Source: Iodobacter sp025352645 (GTDB lineage Bacteria; Pseudomonadota; Gammaproteobacteria; Burkholderiales; Chitinibacteraceae). From it: a stretch of DNA of 64,000 nucleotides. The position numbers and the translations under genes are program-made. The stretch is taken from assembly GCF_033446605.1 (NCBI RefSeq), contig NZ_JAWQUO010000003.1, positions 124,001 through 188,000 on the forward strand, given 5' to 3'. Shown piece after piece: positions 8,476 through 15,393 of the stretch. The notes beneath the pieces were generated by a model. It worked only from the letters and a program-made list of their open reading frames with translations, did no database searches and was not told where the DNA came from. Position 1 is the first letter of the stretch, and every line of letters begins with the position of its first letter.

Positions 8476-10374
8476 ATGCATTTACTGACTACTATTTCAA
8501 AGCGTCTAAGCGCGCACCCATGGTTTGTTCCAAGACTGGCACTGCTGTTGTTTGTGGTGACGGTGCTCGGTTTATTTGCCTATTTACGTCATGGCGAGCA
8601 TGAAGAAGCCCGCTTAGTGCTGATTAATGATGTGTTGTGGGTAGAGCAAAACCTGCGTTTTGTGCTGGGGCAATCAGAAGAGCGCTTGGCGGCCTTGCTG
8701 GAGCAGGCGATAGATAGCGATCTCTCTGAGGCGGAGTTTCGGGATCGGGCGCGTTTGATTATTGGCGCAAATTCGGCGATTACCGGGATTCATCTCAGCT
8801 CTAAACAGCAGCTGCTTAATTATGGGCAGGTGCTGACCAATGAAGTGAGCCGCGATGCCTTATTGCTGACCCGTTCTAATCGCCGCCCTAGTTATATCGT
8901 ACCCAGCCAATCCAAAGGGATGGTGGCGCTGCTGATTGCCGATCACGATCAGGAATTAATCGCAACCATAGCCTTGCCACAGCTATTGCAGCAGCAAGTG
9001 CCGTGGTGGTTTGCTTACAAGTATCGCCTTGCAATATTGAATGCGGATGGGCATGAGTTGGCGAGCAAATCTAGCATTACTGCCGATGATGAAAACTTGA
9101 GCTATCAACTGCCCTTTGATTCTTTAGGCAGCGGCATGTTGCTGCGTATTACGGCTTATCGTCATCCTACCGGCCTCGTGCAAAAGCTACTGACGGCGAG
9201 CGTGGTGGCTTTAGCCTTGATCGTATTATTTAGCTGGTGGCGATTGCGCCGCCAAATGCAGGCGCGGCTTTTAGCAGAAAACGCCCTGCGTGAAGAGCAT
9301 GCGTTTCGCACCGCCATGGAAGACTCACTCTCGGTAGGGATGCGCGCCCGCGATATGGATGGGCGTATTGTCTATGTAAACCCAGCTTTTTGCGGCATGG
9401 TAGGTTATAGCGCGGAAGAGTTGATCGGCAAGCTGCCGCCTTACCCATACTGGAAGCAGGAAGATATTGCAGGGCATCAGGCACAAAACGATATTGTGCT
9501 CAGTGGCCTCGCCCCGCACGAAGGGTTTGAATCGATGGTGCGCCATCGTGATGGCCATTTGGTGGCGACGCGTGTTTACACCACGCCGTTGATTGATGCT
9601 ACGGGTAAGCAGCGTGGCTGGATGAGTTCGGTGGTCGATATCACGGCCTTAAAAGCAGCCGAAGCACGGGAAAGAGAGCAGGAAGAAATGCTCCGCCATA
9701 CGGGCAAGCTGATTACTATGGGTGAAATGGCATCCACCTTGGCTCATGAGTTAAACCAACCGCTAATGGCCATGAGCAACTACGCCAGCGCCGCCCGCCA
9801 GTTTGCTAATCAAAATAATCAGGAAATGTTGGATTCAACGCTTAGCAAAATTGCTGGGCAAGCCCAGCGTGCCGCCGCCGTGGTTAAGCGTATTCGCGAG
9901 TTTGTGCAAAAGCGCACACCACTTCGCTCTTACTGCGATCTGAATGATATTGCGAGCAATGCTTTTGAATTAATCGATGCCAGCGCACGCAGCCAAGGCG
10001 TGCGTTTGCACTTTAATTTGGCGGCCGATTTACCGCAAATCCATGCTGATGACGTGCTCTTGGGGCAGGTGGTGCTTAATTTATTACGCAATGCGCTGGA
10101 TGCCAGCGGAGAGCAACCACAAAGCCGCCGCGATGTATGGCTGGCAACCTCTTGCGATAAGGATGGCGTGTATCTTTCGGTGTGTGACCGTGGCGCGGGC
10201 ATTCCACCCGAAGTAGCCAACCGCTTATTTGATGCTTTTTTCACCACCAAATCGCTAGGCATGGGCATAGGCTTAAATATTTGCCGCTCTATCTTAGAGC
10301 AGCACCAAGGCAAACTTTGGTTTGAAGCCCACCCGCAAGGCGGCACCTATTTTTATATGAGCTTACCGCGATGA
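8476..10374 (+). CDS. Sensor histidine kinase, DctB/DctS-like
   Basis: 632 residues. Transmembrane helix ~21-38, a periplasmic sensor region of ~200 residues, a second helix ~238-254, a PAS domain ~275-395 (VYVNPAFCGMVGYSAEELIG), and the HisKA H-box TLAHELNQPL with His424. The HATPase domain has LLRNALDAS, DRGAGIPPE, FDAFFTTK and GMGIGLNICRSILE. It should autophosphorylate in response to an external ligand, presumably the TRAP substrate, and pass the phosphate to the regulator encoded next, which overlaps it by four bases. The double-helix sensor-PAS arrangement matches DctS/DctB kinases beside TRAP transporters. Confidence 0.88.
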   Translation: MHLLTTISKRLSAHPWFVPRLALLLFVVTVLGLFAYLRHGEHEEARLVLINDVLWVEQNLRFVLGQSEERLAALLEQAIDSDLSEAEFRDRARLIIGANSAITGIHLSSKQQLLNYGQVLTNEVSRDALLLTRSNRRPSYIVPSQSKGMVALLIADHDQELIATIALPQLLQQQVPWWFAYKYRLAILNADGHELASKSSITADDENLSYQLPFDSLGSGMLLRITAYRHPTGLVQKLLTASVVALALIVLFSWWRLRRQMQARLLAENALREEHAFRTAMEDSLSVGMRARDMDGRIVYVNPAFCGMVGYSAEELIGKLPPYPYWKQEDIAGHQAQNDIVLSGLAPHEGFESMVRHRDGHLVATRVYTTPLIDATGKQRGWMSSVVDITALKAAEAREREQEEMLRHTGKLITMGEMASTLAHELNQPLMAMSNYASAARQFANQNNQEMLDSTLSKIAGQAQRAAAVVKRIREFVQKRTPLRSYCDLNDIASNAFELIDASARSQGVRLHFNLAADLPQIHADDVLLGQVVLNLLRNALDASGEQPQSRRDVWLATSCDKDGVYLSVCDRGAGIPPEVANRLFDAFFTTKSLGMGIGLNICRSILEQHQGKLWFEAHPQGGTYFYMSLPR

Positions 10375-10964
10375 AAACTGTTTATTTAGTCGACGACGAT
10401 ATCGCCGTGCGCGATTCACTAGGCTTGCTACTGCTCTCGCATGGCTATAGCGTGCATTCTTTTGCGAGTGGCGAGCAGCTCTTGGCCGAGATTCATCCAG
10501 AAAGTGAAGGCGTGGTGCTGCTGGATGTGCGCATGCCTGGCTTAAGTGGGCCAGATGTATTTAAGCTGCTGTATGAAATGGGCAGTGAGCTGATAGTGCT
10601 GTTTTTATCTGGTCACGGTGATATCCCGATGGCAGTGCAAGCCATACGCCAAGGCGCGTTCGATTTTTTAGAAAAACCATGTAGCGAAAAACAATTGCTG
10701 GAGCGGATTAATGATGCGCTAGATGTAGCGATTGGCCGCCATCAGCTGCGAAACAACCAACAATTACTAGAAAAACGCCTTGGCTCGCTTACCCCTCGTG
10801 AGCGAGAAGTGATGGATTGGATTTTACAAGGCAAGCTCAATAAACAAATCGCCGACGAAATGCAAATCGCCATCCGCACGGTAGAAGTCCACCGCGCCAA
10901 CGTCTTCGCCAAAATGGGCGTGCGCTCGGCTTTGGATTTATCGCAGTTATTGAAGGTGGGGTAA
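10371..10964 (+). CDS. FixJ/DctR-type response regulator
   Basis: 197 residues. The receiver domain has the acidic pocket VDDD, phosphoacceptor Asp52 (LLDVRMPGLSG), SGHGD and lysine in FLEKP. A LuxR-type helix-turn-helix follows (LTPREREVMDWILQGKLNKQ, then RTVEVHRANVFAKMGV). It is the cognate partner of the upstream kinase (ATGA overlap) and probably activates dctPQM. The lack of an AAA+ domain means a sigma-70-type rather than a sigma-54 activation mechanism. Confidence 0.92.
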   Translation: MKTVYLVDDDIAVRDSLGLLLLSHGYSVHSFASGEQLLAEIHPESEGVVLLDVRMPGLSGPDVFKLLYEMGSELIVLFLSGHGDIPMAVQAIRQGAFDFLEKPCSEKQLLERINDALDVAIGRHQLRNNQQLLEKRLGSLTPREREVMDWILQGKLNKQIADEMQIAIRTVEVHRANVFAKMGVRSALDLSQLLKVG

Positions 10965-11421
10965 AGATTGATCACTGCAGCTATGCAGCTGGCCGTATAA
11001 AAAAGCTTCAGCTAAAGCAGACCACGTACAGCTCGATGTAAAACTTGCTAGCCTAGCAAAAGGGCACTTATGCGACGGCGGTTAGTGAGCAGGTGTGACG
11101 TTAAATCCTGCTATGTTTCATATCCTTAGAGCCGAAGCAAGCAGATTTAACTTTACTCTGACCCTAGTTATTCTATTCTAGTTATTCACTTTATTCACTT
11201 AACACACTATTTTTTATGCACCTGCATGATGAAGGCTCAAGCCCCGCCAGATATGTCCCTAAACGGTAAAAAATGCCCCGATGAAAGCTTGCACTATTTG
11301 CGGATTTCTTGCCGATTGTTGCACATAAAATAATCACCTCAAGATTCCCCCTATTTAGCGCTATTTTTACGGTTTCACCTGAAAGTTACCCCCCTGTTTT
11401 TGTGTTGTTTCAGACTCCTAC
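10965..11421. other. Intergenic region with repeat copy and degenerate sequence
   Basis: 457 bases without a supportable gene. It contains the first copy (11101-11174) of a ~74-base direct repeat whose second copy lies at 12086-12160. An A/T-rich duplicated stretch follows (ATTCTATTCTAGTTATTCAC). The block 11215-11400 is not repeat-like; it could be a mobile-element remnant, but I cannot identify one. Confidence 0.5.
11101..11174 (+). repeat. Dispersed direct repeat, copy A
   Basis: About 80% identical to 12086-12160; both carry CCTGCTATGTTTCATA, GAAGCAAGC, GATTTAACTTTACTCTGACC and AGTTATTCT. The two copies flank the 184-aa gene, about 985 bases apart. The ACTCTGACCCCAGTTATTC motif is of the kind seen near REP or transposase remnants. 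Confidence 0.7.
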
Positions 11422-11976
11422 TTAATATTGTTTCGCTAGTTCTGTTAGTTGGTGCTTAATCGAGGCTGTTTTATTTTCAATTTCTAGAGCGGCGGCGTGA
11501 GCTTTGTCCAAGCCTGAGATATTAGATGCTACGTTCTCCCCTAGGGCCGTTAAGCGAAGCACGTTCTTAAAGCTTCCCCAAAATATGTTCATCTGGCCGT
11601 AGATATGTTCGACATCTTTGCCTATTGATGTTTCATATAGGCCAGCGATGACGCGCAATTCATCAACTTCTTGACACACATTCAAGTATCGTTGGTCGTA
11701 TTCAAGGTCTTCCATCTTTGCACGCCAAATAATGTCGAGATTTGTGATGGAAAACTCTCGGCCAATAGCGCTTAACTGTCGATGAGCCGTTGCGAGCCGG
11801 TCAAGTGCGAGTGCCCTTTCGCTTTTGATTTCTTCACGTGCATGTCTTTCTGTTTCAAGGGAGTACTGAAACTGTTGATTTCTCCGTTGAGTCCGCGACT
11901 GAGCAAACGAAGTCAGTGCGACACCAAATAATACTGATGAAGCGGTAATAATCTGGGTGATGATGGATGTTTCCAT
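11422..11976 (-). CDS. Hypothetical membrane-anchored coiled-coil protein
   Basis: 184 residues, no family recognised. A single N-terminal hydrophobic segment (~5-25, IITASSVLFGVALTSFAQS) is followed by a charged, Arg/Glu/Gln-rich stretch (~27-70) likely to form a coiled coil, then helical sequence to the end. It is probably inner-membrane anchored with a cytoplasmic helical domain. It lies downstream of the candidate type VI effector module in the same orientation, but ~475 bases of repeats intervene. Flanking direct repeats suggest acquisition or duplication. The ATG at 11976 puts the hydrophobic segment at the N-terminus. Confidence 0.6.
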   Translation of the reverse strand: METSIITQIITASSVLFGVALTSFAQSRTQRRNQQFQYSLETERHAREEIKSERALALDRLATAHRQLSAIGREFSITNLDIIWRAKMEDLEYDQRYLNVCQEVDELRVIAGLYETSIGKDVEHIYGQMNIFWGSFKNVLRLTALGENVASNISGLDKAHAAALEIENKTASIKHQLTELAKQY

Positions 11977-12085
11977 AGATGTATTAGCTGCCTTATTTAT
12001 TTAATTATTTCTTCTGAGAGGGGGGGCAGGGCGGGGTGATTATCTGCTACGCGCTGGGGCAATAAATATCTGGGGCAGGGCAAAC

Positions 12086-12160
12086 TTAATTCCTGCTATG
12101 TTTCATACCATCAGAGCTGAAGCAAGCGGATTTAACTTTACTCTGACCCCAGTTATTCTG
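12086..12160 (+). repeat. Dispersed direct repeat, copy B
   Basis: Partner of 11101-11174. It is followed at once by a partial second copy of its own 3' end (TTACTCTGACCCCAGTTATTC), a small tandem duplication. Confidence 0.7.
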
Positions 12161-12176
12161 TTACTCTGACCCCAGT

Positions 12177-12230
12177 TATTCTTATTCTTATTCTTATTCT
12201 TTATTCTTAGTCGCTTAGTCGCTTAGTCGA
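12177..12230 (+). repeat. Short tandem repeats (TTATTC)4 then (TTAGTCGC)3
   Basis: Four TTATTC units (12177-12200), one TTTATTC, then TTAGTCGC twice and TTAGTCG once. Two adjacent microsatellites of different period suggest replication slippage next to the repeat copy. Confidence 0.85.
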
Positions 12231-12340
12231 TATCATCTGAGCTGTGAAAAGGCATTCTTCTTTTTTTTAGTTTTCCCATAACTTAAATTACTGATTGTAC
12301 CTTTTTCGCATTTTTTTGTTGTTTGTCAGAGAGATCCCTT

Positions 12341-12368
12341 GTAGGGGAGCTGCTTGCTGCTCCCCTAC
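12341..12368. repeat. GTAGGG-type hairpin
   Basis: GTAGGGGAGC (12341-12350) is the exact inverse of GCTCCCCTAC (12359-12368), with an 8-base loop. It belongs in form to the dispersed GTAGGG-headed palindromes also seen near 23.3, 23.8, 51.8 and 58.0 kb. It lies downstream of the distal immunity-like gene on the minus strand. Confidence 0.75.
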
Positions 12369-12450
12369 AGTATAGACCAGCTATACGACATATGGCTTTG
12401 TTTGAGAAAGAGACATAAATAGGAAGGTATTTATTAAAAATTCCTATTTT

Positions 12451-13218
12451 TTAAATCACATGCACTTCTTTTCCTGTCGTCTTTTTTAATATGGATGGGT
12501 AATAAAAATATATAAGAATTAAGCTTACAATCAATCCATTAAACATTAATGATAATGGCAGTGAGATTGCGGAAAGAAATATTGAGAAAACACTCAGCCC
12601 GGAGCTATTTATAATTATTTTGTGTATGAAAAAAGAAAATGGCTGAAGCGGAATTAATATTATCCACAGCATTGGGTGGGGGAAGTAATGACGCTTTAGT
12701 TTGTTCTCTATAATGGTTTGATGTATGCCATTTTTGTATACAAATATGTTGTCTTCCTCTTTGAATAAAGTTGCTCTTAATTCTGGATCGTAAAATATTT
12801 TATGTATATTTTTTGCAGCATATAGCATCCACCAAATATTAGAACCAATTCCTATAACTAACCCAGTTAATTTTAACTGCCATGACAAAGGGGTGAAGAT
12901 ATAAGGACTTATAACAGAATTAGTGAAAAGGTATGATGCAGAAAAGAAAACAACGATAGTTGCTCCAGCCCATTTTGTTGTTAGTGGTGTTTTTTTTGAA
13001 AAAAATAAATATGTAAGAATTAATAAGCTTATTACTAATAGGCACACGCCAATTGACCAGTCGTTATTTTCTACTCCAATGTCATCGCTATATAAGGTTG
13101 CAGATAAACCTAAACCAATAAGAAAAAAAAGAGTACTTCCAACTGCCGCTAATTTTATTATAAAATCTACATCGTCAGGACTGTGAAAGTTTTCTTTACT
13201 GATTTTTATTTTTGCCAT
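12451..13218 (-). CDS. Polytopic membrane protein, candidate type VI immunity protein (distal copy)
   Basis: 255 residues from ATG 13218, which has GAGGAG nine bases upstream; the longer frame to 13257 lacks this and would overlap the previous gene. About six hydrophobic helices: four in the N-terminal half, a central hydrophilic loop (FKEEDNIFVYKNGIHQTIIE), then two more. No known family. It is a clear paralogue of the gene at 13238-14002: KLKRHY.P.P..W.ILIPLQP.SFFIHKIIIN and PLSLMFNGLIV are shared. It is immediately downstream of a VgrG-linked candidate membrane toxin, so immunity is the likeliest role, by inference. Its A+T-rich composition resembles the effector, not the flanking genome. 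Confidence 0.65.
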   Translation of the reverse strand: MAKIKISKENFHSPDDVDFIIKLAAVGSTLFFLIGLGLSATLYSDDIGVENNDWSIGVCLLVISLLILTYLFFSKKTPLTTKWAGATIVVFFSASYLFTNSVISPYIFTPLSWQLKLTGLVIGIGSNIWWMLYAAKNIHKIFYDPELRATLFKEEDNIFVYKNGIHQTIIENKLKRHYFPHPMLWIILIPLQPFSFFIHKIIINSSGLSVFSIFLSAISLPLSLMFNGLIVSLILIYFYYPSILKKTTGKEVHVI

Positions 13219-13237
13219 AAAATGAACTCCTCGTATT

Positions 13238-14002
13238 CTAAAACTCAATACCAACATATTTTCCAGTTAACTTTCTCAGTTTTAAAGGGTAGTAAAAATA
13301 TACGAGTACCGTAGTTACAATTAGTCCGTTAAACATTAAAGAAAGAGGCAGTGCGAGGGCAGAAATAAATACAGTGAAATAATTAATTCCAAGATTGTTG
13401 ATTATTATTTTATGTATAAAAAATGAAAGAGGTTGTAGCGGAATAAGAATTACCCAGACAATAGGGTTAGGGAGGTAATGCCGCTTTAATTTATTTTCAA
13501 TAATAATTTGTTGGATTCCATTTTTGTATATGAATTGGTTGTCCTCTTCTTTGTACAAAATGGCCGCTAGTGCTGGATTGTAAAATATATTATGAATACT
13601 TTTAGCTGTATAAGCAGTCCACCACAAATTAGCACCAATACCAATAAATAGCCCTAAAAGCTGAAAATGCCAAGGCATGGAGTTGAAAATATATGGGTTT
13701 ATTACTGAATTAGTTACTAAATATGACACGGAAAACAGGCATATCGTTGTTGATCCACCCCATTTCTGTATTAAAGACGTTTTTTTAGAGAAAAAAAGAA
13801 ACGTAAGAACGGATAAACAAATGGTCAGAAAAGTAAATCCAAAAATCCATTTTTTATTGTCGGTAGTAGTATTGTCCCCGTATAGAAAAAAATCTGTACT
13901 TATGCCTAAAGAAAAAAACATAAAGGTACCAATACTACATATTTTAATAACAAAGTTAATATCTTCTGGGCCATAAAGGCTAGTTTTTTTTTTGCTTACC
14001 AT
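13238..14002 (-). CDS. Polytopic membrane protein, candidate type VI immunity protein (proximal copy)
   Basis: 254 residues from ATG 14002, preceded by GAGGAG with the same spacing and leader sequence as its downstream paralogue (both read GAGGAGTTC.TTTTATGG). The predicted topology is the same, about six helices with a hydrophilic loop (YKEEDNQFIYKNGIQQIIIE). It overlaps the effector stop by seven bases, so translation is coupled to the effector gene, the usual arrangement for an effector with its cognate immunity protein. The gap to the second copy is 19 bases. No database family is recognised. Confidence 0.7.
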   Translation of the reverse strand: MVSKKKTSLYGPEDINFVIKICSIGTFMFFSLGISTDFFLYGDNTTTDNKKWIFGFTFLTICLSVLTFLFFSKKTSLIQKWGGSTTICLFSVSYLVTNSVINPYIFNSMPWHFQLLGLFIGIGANLWWTAYTAKSIHNIFYNPALAAILYKEEDNQFIYKNGIQQIIIENKLKRHYLPNPIVWVILIPLQPLSFFIHKIIINNLGINYFTVFISALALPLSLMFNGLIVTTVLVYFYYPLKLRKLTGKYVGIEF

Positions 14003-15390
14003 AAAACGAACTCCTCGTACTCTTTTTCTGATTTTGTTTTTAAATAGCTCCATGCCTCGCTTATGGCCGCTCCAGCCATTCTTAATTTTGGGGCTGCATA
14101 ACCGGAAATCCCATTATTCTCACCATTTAATTTCATGCCTGCTTTTTTGTCAATAATGTCTAAATTATAATTTATAAAAATTGATGCAAATATTCCAAAT
14201 GTACCAATCGCTAATATAGGAATAGCCCCCGTTAATAAAAATGATAGTAAAAGAACAACTATCGCTGTTATTATCGATGCTAACGCGGCCGCTAATACAG
14301 TTTTAATTAAAGATATTATTACATTTGATATGAAATCATAAGCATCATTTTTCGAGTCCGATTGCCATTCTAAAAATGCAGTTACAGTTGAAAAACATAA
14401 GCTGATTAGTGCATTGCTTTTAAATGATCCTTTGATTGTATTCCAAGCGGAAGAAAAAGCACTTTTTATGCTTCCAGTCCCTGAAAATATTTGCATTATC
14501 TTAGCGTGTGATGAGCCATGTCCACCTTGCTTATAGACGGGGTTCACTTTGCTATAGCCGGAAAAATATACTTTTATTTTCCCATTTATTTTATGAAATT
14601 TAGCCTTTACAAGTCGAGTGCCTTTGGCCGTTTTTGTATCTACACTATTTCTTAACCATTCCCAGTTATCTGCAACGTAAGCTGTTGTTCCTGCAAGTTG
14701 CCCATATAACCAGTTTCTTGTTGCTACTTCATTTATATCTAAATCAACTAACCCAGTTTTTCCTCCTCCTTTACTAAAGTATTGCAAAATTTTCTCAGGA
14801 GCTCCTTCTTCTTTAACTTGAACTACTTGTATAACTGGATGAGGCTCTTCAATAAAACTATCTCTAAAGTTTGCAGCTTCTGAGTTCGGGTTAATTGAAC
14901 TGGAAAATGGAGCTGTTTTCTTAGGTAAAAAATCATCTGATGAACTTGATTTGTTTTCCTCTTGGGAAACGTCGTTTTTTAATGAAATTATAAATGGCGC
15001 GGGTTTTTCTTTGGGGAGATCTCCATACTTGATTGGGTCTAATTTTTCTATATTGTATTTCCCAATAATACTATTGCTGGCTTTAAGCACTAAGTGGCCT
15101 TTGAAGTCACGTGCCACCCAAAGGTGCAGACGCTCTTCATTTTTTAGAGTGACTTTCTTCCCCGCAGTAATTAACTTTTTATCACGAACTGAATAAAAGG
15201 GGCTTGCTTCAGATTCTATAGTGTAATTCAATCCCTTAAGAAGCTTGATGTCTAAAACAACATCACGATGCTTTCTAAGGATAACTTTTATTTTGCTTTT
15301 AGAGCGGGTGCATTGTATTGCTTCACCTGGCAAGTCTATATTTACACATTGAAATTCATCTTGTTCTTTATTAGAAGACGTTTTTGGCAT
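13996..15390 (-). CDS. Candidate type VI secretion effector with membrane-inserting C-terminal region
   Basis: 464 residues, start three bases after the vgrG stop. Residues ~10-115 look beta-rich and may be a VgrG-docking domain. Residues ~120-190 are a low-complexity Pro/Ser/Lys linker. Residues ~195-345 form a soluble domain (RNWLYGQLAGTTAYVADNWEW, KVYFSGYSKVNPVYKQGG). A long hydrophobic block at ~351-410 forms two or three helices, and a short amphipathic tail ends in EFVLW. A soluble region plus a hydrophobic hairpin is the plan of pore-forming or membrane-depolarising toxins. Immunity-like multi-pass membrane proteins follow directly. No catalytic motif recognised; function inferred from architecture and context. 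Confidence 0.65.
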   Translation of the reverse strand: MPKTSSNKEQDEFQCVNIDLPGEAIQCTRSKSKIKVILRKHRDVVLDIKLLKGLNYTIESEASPFYSVRDKKLITAGKKVTLKNEERLHLWVARDFKGHLVLKASNSIIGKYNIEKLDPIKYGDLPKEKPAPFIISLKNDVSQEENKSSSSDDFLPKKTAPFSSSINPNSEAANFRDSFIEEPHPVIQVVQVKEEGAPEKILQYFSKGGGKTGLVDLDINEVATRNWLYGQLAGTTAYVADNWEWLRNSVDTKTAKGTRLVKAKFHKINGKIKVYFSGYSKVNPVYKQGGHGSSHAKIMQIFSGTGSIKSAFSSAWNTIKGSFKSNALISLCFSTVTAFLEWQSDSKNDAYDFISNVIISLIKTVLAAALASIITAIVVLLLSFLLTGAIPILAIGTFGIFASIFINYNLDIIDKKAGMKLNGENNGISGYAAPKLRMAGAAISEAWSYLKTKSEKEYEEFVLW

Positions 15391-15393
15391 TAT

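Larger units (their letters stand above)
11977..12450. other. Repeat-rich intergenic region
   Basis: 474 bases without a gene. It holds direct-repeat copy B (12086-12160), a tandem duplicate of ACTCTGACCCCAGTTATTC, a short-unit tandem array (12177-12230) and a GTAGGGGAGC hairpin (12341-12368). Poly-T runs lie near 12260-12320. Confidence 0.6.

Noticed and set aside
11215..11400. Insertion sequence end
   Set aside because: Pattern is suggestive but I could not find matching inverted ends or transposase remnants.
12177..12230. CRISPR array
   Set aside because: Units are 6-8 bases with no spacers.
12414..12450. Terminator for the immunity-like genes
   Set aside because: AATTCCTATTT repeats occur but no stable GC stem with T-tract is visible.
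14951..15196. Plus-strand ORF within the effector gene
   Set aside because: Shadow of the effector frame, no start signals.
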